This document shows positions 16,684-24,265 of a DNA stretch of 64,000 bases, piece after piece. The position numbers were made by a program, and so were the translations under genes. Source of the stretch: CAZBAF01 sp964490245 (lineage in GTDB: Bacteria; Patescibacteriota; Saccharimonadia; Saccharimonadales; JACDBH01); assembly GCA_964490245.1 (NCBI GenBank), contig CAZBAF010000002.1, positions 90,275 to 154,274 on the forward strand. The letters are read 5' to 3'. The notes under the pieces were generated by a model, which worked only from the letters and a program-made list of their open reading frames with translations, made no database searches and was not told the origin of the DNA. Position 1 is the first letter of the stretch. Each line of letters starts with the position of its first letter.

Positions 16684-17697
16684 ATGTTTACATCCGACGA
16701 ATTTATCCACGCAGTGACCAGAATACTGCTTTTTGGTATATTTTCTTTTCTTGTGGCAATGGTACTTACACCGGTTTATACCCATTTTGCCTACAAATAT
16801 AACTGGTGGCGCAAGCCGCGTATCCGTTCGGTAACCGGCGAGGAACTGTCAGTTATTAAAAAGCTGCGTATCAAGCGTACCGTGCCGCTTATGGCGGGGC
16901 TTATTATGGTTGGTGCTATTACGCTGACCACCGTGCCCTTTAACCTGGAACGCTCACAAACCTGGCTGCCGCTGGCGGCGCTGCTGGGGGGCGGACTGGT
17001 CGGCTTGATCGATGACGTTATTAACATTCGAGGCAAAGACGGCCTGCGCGCACCGCTTAAGTTTGCGTTGATTACTGCCGTGGCAGCTGTGGCGGCCTGG
17101 TGGTTCTACTATAAGCTGGGGTACACCACGGTGCACATTCCGTTTTCGGGTGATTTGACACTTGGCTGGCTGCTGATCCCCTTGTTTACACTGGTGGTCG
17201 TCAGTACCAGCAATGCTGTTAATATCAGTGACGGCATGGACGGCCTGGCGGGCGGTCTGCTCATCAGTGCTTTTGGCGCCTTTGGCATTATTGCCGCGCT
17301 GCAGGGCAATTTTGGTATAGCCGGATTCTGCATAACTGTTGCCGGCACGCTGCTGGCTTATGTCTGGTTTAATATACCGCCGGCACGCTTCTTTATGGGC
17401 GATATCGGATCTTTTTCTTTAGGTACCGCCTTAGGGGTTGTCGCCATGCTGACCGACACGCTCTTCTTGCTGCCGCTGATTGCCCTGGTTTTTGTAGCCG
17501 AGGCGGGCTCAAGCCTGCTGCAAATTCTGTCAAAAAAGTTTCTGCACAGAAGAATTTTTATCGCTGCGCCGATTCATCACCACTTTGAAGCCTCCGGCTG
17601 GCCAAAAACCAAAGTCACTATGCGTTTTTGGGTCTTAGGCCAGGTATGCGCGGCTTTAGGTGTGGTTCTGGCCCTCATTGGCGGCCATATCAACTAA
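16684..17697 (+). CDS. mraY: Phospho-N-acetylmuramoyl-pentapeptide transferase
   Basis: 337 aa membrane enzyme, about ten helices. It moves phospho-MurNAc-pentapeptide onto undecaprenyl phosphate to give lipid I. The family motifs are present: DD at 110-111, NAVNISDGMDGLAGG at 177-191, FFMGDIGS at 237-244 and the MraY-specific histidines APIHHHFEASGW at 295-306, which separate it from WecA-type transferases. It stands alone rather than in a dcw cluster; murD, murA and murB are also scattered here. Confidence 0.93.
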   Translation: MFTSDEFIHAVTRILLFGIFSFLVAMVLTPVYTHFAYKYNWWRKPRIRSVTGEELSVIKKLRIKRTVPLMAGLIMVGAITLTTVPFNLERSQTWLPLAALLGGGLVGLIDDVINIRGKDGLRAPLKFALITAVAAVAAWWFYYKLGYTTVHIPFSGDLTLGWLLIPLFTLVVVSTSNAVNISDGMDGLAGGLLISAFGAFGIIAALQGNFGIAGFCITVAGTLLAYVWFNIPPARFFMGDIGSFSLGTALGVVAMLTDTLFLLPLIALVFVAEAGSSLLQILSKKFLHRRIFIAAPIHHHFEASGWPKTKVTMRFWVLGQVCAALGVVLALIGGHIN

Positions 17698-17702
17698 ATC
17701 GT

Positions 17703-17816
17703 CTACTGCAGCAGGTCAGTAAAATTAGCGTCAATGCTGTGCTGTGCCCATACCAGATAGCCAATCGCCAGAGCTATCAGCACCAAAAGCAGCAATGTTC
17801 GATGCCACTCTTTCAT
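17703..17816 (-). CDS. 37-aa membrane protein coupled to the sortase gene
   Basis: MKEWHRTLLLLVLIALAIGY..., a single hydrophobic helix (residues 7-24) with a short polar tail ending TDLLQ. The ATG at 17816 overlaps the sortase stop in ATGA form, which supports translation. No homologue recognised. It could be a small partner of the sortase or part of its membrane assembly; this is inference from coupling only. Confidence 0.55.
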   Translation of the reverse strand: MKEWHRTLLLLVLIALAIGYLVWAQHSIDANFTDLLQ

Positions 17817-18424
17817 CGCGACTCCTCCTGTATACGCGCCGGCACCGCCCGGATAACCAGCCTGTCTTTAGGGTTCCATAGCGGGGTGCAGGTATAGAGT
17901 GTTAGCAGCTCGGTCTGGCTGGGGTTCTCTATTTCAACCTGATCGGCACGCACCACAAAACTCTCGGTGACCGTATACTCAAACCGCTCTCCCTCCCAGT
18001 GCAGCACAACAGGATCGCCGATTTTTAATTTATCGAGATGGTAAAAGACACCGTCGTTATTGTATCCAAACCTGTGCCCCACCAGAACCGTGTTGCTGCC
18101 GCTGCCCGGCGTTGAGGTATTGCCGCGCCGTACCACGCCCTTGCGCAGTGCCTCAGCACCGCCCTCATGAATCAGCTGGTTCAGACCCAGTCCAGGAATA
18201 AACAGACGATTATCGCGCACCTCCTGTGCGGCGACGGCAGCTACTTTTTGGTCGTTACCGGTCCAACGCTTAAGGGGCGTCTCCTGGGTGACCCACCAGT
18301 TTGCCTGCGGCAAAAGCGGCGCAATAATTATGTATAACCCCAAACCGACCGCCACGAGCGTCAGAAAATGATTAAACAGCCGCAAGCGGCCGATTCTGTT
18401 TATGCGTTCCTTCAGGGGTATCAT
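17813..18424 (-). CDS. Sortase (class E/D-like)
   Basis: 203 aa. N-terminal membrane helix (about 20-38), then a catalytic beta-barrel with His117 in TVLVGHRFGYN, Cys179 in LTLYTCTP and Arg188 in PKDRLVIR. This is the full sortase triad. It is anchored outside and attaches surface proteins to the wall. The divergently transcribed neighbour carries an LADTG sorting signal; class E sortases of Actinobacteria prefer LAxTG, which favours that class. It is coupled to a 37-aa membrane protein at its 3' end. Confidence 0.92.
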   Translation of the reverse strand: MIPLKERINRIGRLRLFNHFLTLVAVGLGLYIIIAPLLPQANWWVTQETPLKRWTGNDQKVAAVAAQEVRDNRLFIPGLGLNQLIHEGGAEALRKGVVRRGNTSTPGSGSNTVLVGHRFGYNNDGVFYHLDKLKIGDPVVLHWEGERFEYTVTESFVVRADQVEIENPSQTELLTLYTCTPLWNPKDRLVIRAVPARIQEESR

Positions 18425-18490
18425 CTGTATATGATGGTATCATGCCGGGCGCTAAGGCTGTGTCTTGCTATTTTGTAAAAGTGTTGTTTT

Positions 18491-18520
18491 TTGACAAAAA
18501 AGGCGTACGATTAGTCATTA
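18491..18520 (+). promoter_or_regulatory. Possible promoter of the adhesin gene
   Basis: A consensus TTGACA -35 lies at 18491-18496. The -10 is poor (TCATTA at 18515-18520, 18-nt spacing). The leader would be about 70 nt. Confidence 0.35.
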
Positions 18521-18593
18521 GAAAGAGGTGGCGAACTTTTGGAGGACTCTTAAACGTAAAACGCGCGCCTTTAGTGCGCTGCTAGGAGGTACT

Positions 18594-21500
18594 ATGCGAA
18601 CACGCATTCATAAACTGTTAAGTTCCGTCAAGAATTTCACTGCCATTGCCTTGCTGCTGGCCGTACAGGCTCTTCCGCTTGGTACGTTCTGGAACAACAG
18701 TGCCTCCGCAGAGGGTCACAACCCTCCAACACCCACCTACACAGAGCAATGGGATCAAAGAGGCAAGGATTCCCTGGCCTGCAATAAAGCCGGCGACGGG
18801 CCGCGTGACGCAGATACCGGCTGGATTCACTGGGTCTTCAGCACAAAAGGCGCCTCTACCGATGCCGATCTCACGCTGGGCGGTTCTGGCAGCGGAGTAT
18901 ACAGCCCTGCAGAACCTTTGAGTGCAAATGTCTGGCATTTCTTTACGCCGTTTTCTGACCTCGACACACTGACCGCAACTACCCATCTATATGGCGGCGC
19001 TAAGGGGCCGGGCGGCGGCTTGGTGATTTCTGACTATTGCCCCGGAAAAGTTAAAGAAGACAAAGGCAAAATCAAAGTTGATAAAAAAGTGGATCTCGGT
19101 AATGGCTATATAGACGACAGCCCAAGCCAGTATGGTTTTCTGTGGGGACTGGATGCTGAAACGCCTGAGCGTGCAATGGGCACCACTGCCACCGATGTGC
19201 CGGTAGGTAATCACAAGATTACCGAGAATACGATTGACAGCTATGAATTTACCGGCTGGTACCTTAGCAATAGCACCAAAAACAGCTGCACAAACCCGAA
19301 AGGCACCACGCTGCCTGCCACGGTAGGCGTAAATAAAAATCAAACACGGCATGTTACCCTTTGCAATCGCAAAATCAAGACTCCGCCGACTACAATCATT
19401 GTTGATAAGCAGGTGATAAACAATAATGGCGGCACCGCCAAAGACACCGACTGGGATCTGTTTGTTAACCAGACTAAAGTAGAAGACAACAAGCCAACCG
19501 AATTCCCTGGCAATCAGACATATACTGTCAGCGAAGCAAACGGCCCCAAAGGTTATGAGCAAAAAAGCCTCACCTGCTACGACATAACACGCGGCCAGCC
19601 TAAGCAAGTCAATCACCCATTCACCGCTAAAGCCGGATCCACTTACCGATGCAAGATTGTCAATGACGATAAGCCCGGCAAGCTTGTGCTGATTAAGCGC
19701 GTCATTAATGAAGCGGGCGGCAAAGCATCGCAGGATAAATGGACACTAAAAGCAGAAGGCTTGACGCAGGGCGCTACAGCTCGGGTATCGGGCAAGGATA
19801 CGACCACTGATCAGAATACCGGCTTTACCGCCGTGGTGAATGCCGGCACCTACAAGGTCAGCGAGCACGGCGGCCCCAATGGTTACAAGCAAATCAGCCT
19901 GAAGTGCGGCTCTGACGTTAACAGCCTGCATAATACAGTTAACAGCAAGGTAACGGTTGCAAACGGCCAAACAAAGGTCTGTGTCTTTGTGAATAAAGAT
20001 AAAGCTCCGCAATTGACTGTCATCAAAAAAGTCGAAAACAACTGGGGCGGGACGCTTGCTGTTAAAGATTTCACCCTGAAAGTCGGCGATCTTACCGTAG
20101 AGAGCGGCGTCACCAAAAGCCTCTCTGCCGGCTGGTATGTCATCAGCGAAAGCCAGCAACCAGGCTACGAACTGGAAAAGGCCTGGGGTGACTGCAAACT
20201 TATCAACGGCAAGCTGATGGTCGAGCTTAAGCCGGGTAAGTCGTATGATTGCTACCTTAAAAACGTTGACAAGCCAGGCACCATAACCGTGCACAAAAAA
20301 GTCATAAACGACAACGGCGGCACCAAAAAGTCACGACAGTTTGATCTGAATATTGGCAACAAAAAAGACGTTGACCACGGCAAAGCCCATAGGCTTAAGG
20401 CCGGCCAATACCGCATCTGGGAAGATAGCGTGGATGGCTACGCGCTGAAGCACATCAAGTGTTACGTCCGCACCGAAAAATGGGCAAAAGAAAAGGATTT
20501 GCTTGAGGGCAAAACCCGTGGCTGGGATTATGTACAGCCAGACAAAACTTACCAGGACCGCACAATTAAAATAAAGCTGGCTCTGGATCAGGACATTGTC
20601 TGCATTGTCACCAACGACGACCTGCCGCCGCGCGTAACGGTCAAAAAAGTCACTCATCCCGGCAAGACCAATCAGAAGTTTTACTTTGAGCTGGAGCAAA
20701 AGAAGCCAGCCGGCGATAAACAGTTCTGGCTAAGCGGCGGCGATTCCAAAACCTTTGAGGATCAGCTAAAGGCCGGCGAGATCACCGTAAGCGAGAAAAG
20801 CATCCCGGATGGATGGGTGCTTAGCGAGGCTTACTGTAAAGTCAAAACACGCAGTGGCTGGAAGCCGGCATCACAGAACACAACCTTTACTGCCGAAAAC
20901 GGCAAAGAATACCTCTGCGTATTCGTCAATGACAGAAACGGCGGTGTCTCGGGACATAAATTTGAGGATAAAAACGGCGATGGCAGCTGGGATAAAACAA
21001 CCGAGCCAACGCTCCGCAATTGGACCATCGAACTATACAAAAAGACCTGCGCAGCAGCACCAACAGGTGCCGGACAGTCATTACTGCCTTTGCTCACTTT
21101 TGAGAACTCGCCTACAGTCAACGCACAGGCAGCAGATTGCGGGTACGATGCCCAACCCCTGCGCACAACTGTAACCGACACTAGCGGCGCTTACCGGTTC
21201 GATAATCTTGACTACGGCTGGTATAAAATCTGCGAAGTACAGCAGGCCGGCTGGACACAAACCACCAAAGACTGTCATGAGGTAGAGCTGGGCCGTCAAA
21301 GCCGGGAACACGGCAATCTGGACTTTGGCAACTTCCAGCACGGACGGATCAGCGGCTATAAGTTCCATGACGTTAACGGCAATGGATCGCATGAACAGGA
21401 CGAGGAAAAGCTGCAGGGCTGGGAAATCACCCTCTACCTGCTTGATTGCAGCCAGGCAACTGGTAACGTATCACTGCTGATGAGCCTCAACACCTCAAGC

Positions 21501-21860
21501 GATGATGACCAAACGTGCACAGACAAGACCAAGCTTGCCAGCACGCTGACAGACCAAAGCGGCGCCTATGCGTTCAACGACCTTAAAAAGGGCACCTACC
21601 TTGTCTGCGAGACACAGCGGGATGGCTGGACACGCACCTTCCCCGACACATCCGATTGCCACAAGGTCGCCATTGATGAGTCGTGCAAGCAGGTTGAGGC
21701 TAACTTTGGCAATGCCCCAACCCAGCCGGGCGAGGTGCTGACCGAAAACACCCTTGCCGACACCGGCACGCCTCCGCTGCTCGGTATCGTACTGGGTATT
21801 GTCATACTTGCAAGCACGATTATCGCAGCCCGGTTAACCGGCCGCCGGATAGAAGCCTAA
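18594..21860 (+). CDS. LAxTG-anchored multidomain surface adhesin
   Basis: 1088 aa. I chose the ATG at 18594 because AGGAGGT ends 3 bases before it and a signal peptide follows directly (MRTRIHKLLSS...LPLGTFWNNSASA); an upstream GTG at 18528 lacks this. After an N-terminal head of about 110 aa come six SpaA/prealbumin-like modules of 80-110 aa that start KVDKKVDLG, VDKQVINNNGG, IKRVINEAGG, IKKVENNWGG, VHKKVINDNGG and VKKVTHPG. Then come two SdrD B-like modules (SGHKFEDKNGDG, SGYKFHDVNGNG) with Ca-binding DxNxDG-type loops. The C-terminus is LADTG, a hydrophobic helix and RRIEA, a sortase signal. It is exported and wall-linked by the adjacent sortase, probably for attachment to a host cell. 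Lys/Asn/Glu pairs typical of intramolecular isopeptide bonds are plausible but unproven. Confidence 0.88.
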   Translation: MRTRIHKLLSSVKNFTAIALLLAVQALPLGTFWNNSASAEGHNPPTPTYTEQWDQRGKDSLACNKAGDGPRDADTGWIHWVFSTKGASTDADLTLGGSGSGVYSPAEPLSANVWHFFTPFSDLDTLTATTHLYGGAKGPGGGLVISDYCPGKVKEDKGKIKVDKKVDLGNGYIDDSPSQYGFLWGLDAETPERAMGTTATDVPVGNHKITENTIDSYEFTGWYLSNSTKNSCTNPKGTTLPATVGVNKNQTRHVTLCNRKIKTPPTTIIVDKQVINNNGGTAKDTDWDLFVNQTKVEDNKPTEFPGNQTYTVSEANGPKGYEQKSLTCYDITRGQPKQVNHPFTAKAGSTYRCKIVNDDKPGKLVLIKRVINEAGGKASQDKWTLKAEGLTQGATARVSGKDTTTDQNTGFTAVVNAGTYKVSEHGGPNGYKQISLKCGSDVNSLHNTVNSKVTVANGQTKVCVFVNKDKAPQLTVIKKVENNWGGTLAVKDFTLKVGDLTVESGVTKSLSAGWYVISESQQPGYELEKAWGDCKLINGKLMVELKPGKSYDCYLKNVDKPGTITVHKKVINDNGGTKKSRQFDLNIGNKKDVDHGKAHRLKAGQYRIWEDSVDGYALKHIKCYVRTEKWAKEKDLLEGKTRGWDYVQPDKTYQDRTIKIKLALDQDIVCIVTNDDLPPRVTVKKVTHPGKTNQKFYFELEQKKPAGDKQFWLSGGDSKTFEDQLKAGEITVSEKSIPDGWVLSEAYCKVKTRSGWKPASQNTTFTAENGKEYLCVFVNDRNGGVSGHKFEDKNGDGSWDKTTEPTLRNWTIELYKKTCAAAPTGAGQSLLPLLTFENSPTVNAQAADCGYDAQPLRTTVTDTSGAYRFDNLDYGWYKICEVQQAGWTQTTKDCHEVELGRQSREHGNLDFGNFQHGRISGYKFHDVNGNGSHEQDEEKLQGWEITLYLLDCSQATGNVSLLMSLNTSSDDDQTCTDKTKLASTLTDQSGAYAFNDLKKGTYLVCETQRDGWTRTFPDTSDCHKVAIDESCKQVEANFGNAPTQPGEVLTENTLADTGTPPLLGIVLGIVILASTIIAARLTGRRIEA

Positions 21861-21877
21861 AGCCTGAAGTTCAGATA

Positions 21878-21910
21878 GAAATAAGCCCTCTAACCGGGCT
21901 TATTTCTTTT
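21878..21910 (+). terminator. Terminator after the adhesin gene
   Basis: Perfect 11-bp stem GAAATAAGCCC/GGGCTTATTTC, 7-nt loop, then TTTT. Confidence 0.85.
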
Positions 21911-21944
21911 CGGCTGACAAACTGCTATAATCACCTCTGTTTAA

Positions 21945-21996
21945 GCGGGTGTAGTACAACGGTTAGTATGCAAGTTTTCCAAACTTGAGACGGGGT
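21945..21996 (+). pseudogene. Truncated tRNA-Gly(TCC) 5' part (to T54)
   Basis: 51 bases identical to the 5' part of the intact tRNA-Gly at 22120, from the acceptor through GACGGGG, then T and element E1 in place of the T-loop. The 3' continuation (from 22083, CGATTCCGGAAGCG) does not pair with this acceptor stem, so it is not a working glycine tRNA. Confidence 0.85.
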
Positions 21997-22082
21997 GAGG
22001 GCTGCCAGTGGCAGTCCGCAAGGGAACCTTCCGATGAAAACTTGTTTTCAATCGTGAAGTTCCGGGCCTGCCGAAGGTAGGT
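21997..22082 (+). repeat. E-family T-loop element, copy E1
   Basis: Stem H1 GGGCTGCC-AGT-GGCAGTCC. Then a long helix GGAA.CTTC.CGA closed by TGAAAAC-TT-GTTTTCA and completed by A.TCG.T.GAAG.TTCC. Then GGG and stem H3 CCTGCC-GAA-GGTAGG. E2 and E3 have the same architecture with paired substitutions in every helix. Confidence 0.8.
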
Positions 22083-22119
22083 CGATTCCGGAAGCGAACC
22101 CATTAACAATCAATTTTAT

Positions 22120-22194
22120 GCGGGTGTAGTACAACGGTTAGTATGCAAGTTTTCCAAACTTGAGACGGGGGTTCGATTCCCCCCACCCGCACCA
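22120..22194 (+). tRNA. tRNA-Gly(TCC)
   Basis: Acceptor GCGGGTG/CACCCGC, anticodon loop TTTCCAA (TCC), T-arm GGGGG-TTCGATT-CCCCC, encoded CCA. It lies 37 bases after the E1 element. Confidence 0.95.
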
Positions 22195-22263
22195 AGTCGG
22201 ACCCCAGTCCGACACCCCTATGCCAGGCAGTGACTCTGCAAGCTCATTATTAAGCAGACATAC

Positions 22264-22340
22264 GCCTCCGTAGCTCAGTGGATTAGAGCAGCGGGCTTCT
22301 ATCCCGCGTGTCGCAGGTTCGAGTCCTGCCGGAGGTACCA
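22264..22340 (+). tRNA. tRNA-Arg(TCT)
   Basis: Acceptor GCCTCCG/CGGAGGT, anticodon stem GCGGG/CCCGC with loop CTTCTAT (TCT), T-loop TTCGAGT, encoded CCA. Confidence 0.94.
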
Positions 22341-22351
22341 TTTAGATTGCT

Positions 22352-23089
22352 ATGCACACACAAAAAGCACTTATCACCGGTGGATCACGCGGAGTAGGTG
22401 CCGCTACGGCGGTTGCCCTGGCTGAACAGGGTTTTGACTGCGCAATCACCTGCCGTAATAAAGAAAATCGCGCCCGCCAGGTCGCTGAACAAATCAGAAA
22501 TCTGGGCAGAAGCGCCTTAACGCTCACCGGCGACCTCACCATACCAGAGGAGCGGGAAAGACTTTTCGATAACTTCACAGCCTGGAGCCCCACCCTTAAT
22601 GCGCTTATCCTGAATGCTTCCGGCGGACTGGAAACCGGGAAGCCTGCGAACTACCCACACCAGATTAACCATGACGCGCAAATTGGCCTGCTTGACCTGT
22701 TCAAGCCTCGCTTGGCAACCGGTGCAAGCCTTGTATTTGTCACAAGCCACTGGGCTCATCTTTTCGGGCAAATAGAGCAGCTGCCTCATTATGAACCGGT
22801 TGCAGAGAGCAAATTCCGCGGCGAGCAGGCAGTACGCAGCAGACAGGCGGAACTGGCCGAAGCCGGCGTACGTCTGCTGGTTGTTACCGGTGATGTGGTT
22901 GACGGCACAATAACAGCCAAACTACTGGAGAGGAAACAACCCGGCCTGCTGGACGCAAGGCGCGATAGCGCCGGCGAGCTTATCACCGCCGAGGATATGG
23001 GCAGCGCAATCGCGCATGCCGTCATGGATAAATCATTGCCTACCGGCCATACAGTCGTGGTCGGCAGCCCTCTGGAAAGCCTTGCCTGA
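22352..23089 (+). CDS. Short-chain dehydrogenase/reductase, catalytic Tyr apparently lost
   Basis: 245 aa Rossmann protein. The N-terminal cofactor loop TGGSRGVGAAT (9-19) and NASGG (the usual NAG region) are clear. The active-site serine could be in FVTSHWAH. In the YxxxK position the sequence reads VAESK, with Val where the catalytic Tyr should be; a Tyr sits three residues further upstream (HYEPVAESK). Either the geometry differs or the protein is not a classical oxidoreductase. It starts 11 bases after tRNA-Arg and may be co-transcribed with it. Substrate unknown. Confidence 0.82.
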   Translation: MHTQKALITGGSRGVGAATAVALAEQGFDCAITCRNKENRARQVAEQIRNLGRSALTLTGDLTIPEERERLFDNFTAWSPTLNALILNASGGLETGKPANYPHQINHDAQIGLLDLFKPRLATGASLVFVTSHWAHLFGQIEQLPHYEPVAESKFRGEQAVRSRQAELAEAGVRLLVVTGDVVDGTITAKLLERKQPGLLDARRDSAGELITAEDMGSAIAHAVMDKSLPTGHTVVVGSPLESLA

Positions 23090-23091
23090 GA

Positions 23092-23532
23092 TTATAATCG
23101 CACCGGCTCGTCCGGAAAGCCCTTTTTAAGACCTTCCAGGATTGCCTGCTGCAGTTGCGGAGTACGGAACGGCAATTGTGCGAACCCGTCCAACGTAGCC
23201 CACATTGGTTCGTGAAGATTGGTGCCAAACCTGTTAAGCAGCGCTTCTTCTGACGCCTCCTGAATGGCAATATCGCTATGCGGGCCAATCTGGCACAAGA
23301 AAATATACTGCTCGTTGTACGGCTCGGGGTGGCCTTCATAAAACACATAACGGCAAGACGTGACATCCAAGCCCGTCTCTTCCTTAACTTCCCGTACGAC
23401 TGCCTGCTCGATGGCCTCGGTCTCGTTCACGCGGCCGCCAACCAAAGTAAAATACACGCTGCCCTGCTTTTCGCGGCGCATAACAAGAATCCTGCCATTT
23501 TCAACAATGATTGCCCGCGCCGCCTTTGCCAT
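23092..23532 (-). CDS. NUDIX hydrolase
   Basis: 146 aa. Complete Nudix box GGRVNETEAIEQAVVREVKEETGL (GX5EX7REUXEEXGU) near residues 32-55, preceded by ILVMRREKQGSVYFTLVGG. It hydrolyses nucleoside diphosphate-X compounds with Mg2+. The exact substrate is unpredictable. Convergent with the SDR gene, with a 2-base gap. Confidence 0.9.
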   Translation of the reverse strand: MAKAARAIIVENGRILVMRREKQGSVYFTLVGGRVNETEAIEQAVVREVKEETGLDVTSCRYVFYEGHPEPYNEQYIFLCQIGPHSDIAIQEASEEALLNRFGTNLHEPMWATLDGFAQLPFRTPQLQQAILEGLKKGFPDEPVRL

Positions 23533-23680
23533 ATGCGCCTACTATATCTTTTAGATGCACTTGTGACAACACGCCTGCCTGTTGCACAGTAAAGTTTTAA
23601 GTAAGAGGCTAGTTTTTTGTTGCACAACAAAAATGCATATGCTATACATAAGCGTAAGTATAAATAAAGATAGGCCTAAC

Positions 23681-24265
23681 GTGAGCCCAGAACAAAACCC
23701 ACAGCCTGCTCAAGCCGGCGATAAAGTCAAGCAAAATGCATTACTAAAGATAGTGTTATTAGTCGTTGCCGTACTGGCTGTCATTGCAGCTACCGCCTTT
23801 TTAATACTGCGCGACAACAAGGTGACTGATGCGCCTGCACCGATTGAGCCGACAGCCGGCGTAACCCTGTCGCTTGAACCAGCACAAAAAACCCTCAAGA
23901 AAGATGAGCCATTCACTATGGAACTATGGCTCGACACCGACGGCCAGGATATTAACGCCGTTAAAGCCATTATCTCTTATCCTCAGGAAGCTTTCGAGAT
24001 CACAGGCATCGATGATGAAGACAGCGCTTTCTCGCTAGCCGCCGAAGGCGCGGGAGCTGACGGCCAAATCCGTATCTCCCGCGGGGAGGCAAACAACGTC
24101 AACGGCCGGCACCTGGTGGCTAAAATTAACGCTGTGCCCCGGCTCGACAGCGGTACTGCCGCCTTTACTTTCACAGATGATTCAGTCGCCGTACGCGCAA
24201 GCGATAACAGTGACGTATTGAGCCAAAAACTTGAAGCAAGCTACACATTGGAGGCAAGCGAATAA
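23681..24265 (+). CDS. Membrane-anchored cohesin-like protein
   Basis: 194 aa from a GTG at 23681; a TATACA box lies at 23643-23648, so the leader would be about 25-30 nt. Longer starts would add an atypical Cys/Met-rich leader before the anchor. One membrane helix (KIVLLVVAVLAVIAATAFLIL) is followed by a Pro-rich linker. A beta-sandwich then begins GVTLSLEPAQKTLKKDEPFTMELWL and contains DINAVKAIISYPQEAFEI, the cohesin/carbohydrate-binding fold seen in its neighbour. It overlaps the next gene by one base (TAATG). It likely displays a docking domain outside the membrane. Confidence 0.75.
   Translation: MSPEQNPQPAQAGDKVKQNALLKIVLLVVAVLAVIAATAFLILRDNKVTDAPAPIEPTAGVTLSLEPAQKTLKKDEPFTMELWLDTDGQDINAVKAIISYPQEAFEITGIDDEDSAFSLAAEGAGADGQIRISRGEANNVNGRHLVAKINAVPRLDSGTAAFTFTDDSVAVRASDNSDVLSQKLEASYTLEASE

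Noticed and set aside
21997..22082. E elements as group I or group II introns
   Set aside because: At 82-86 nt they are far below the size of known group I introns, show no P3-P7 core, and removing them from E1, E2, E4 and E5 does not give a foldable tRNA.
21997..22082. E elements as integron attC sites
   Set aside because: They lack the paired RYYYAAC/GTTRRRY boxes at the ends; the AAC/GTT here is at a hairpin tip. No integron integrase is seen.
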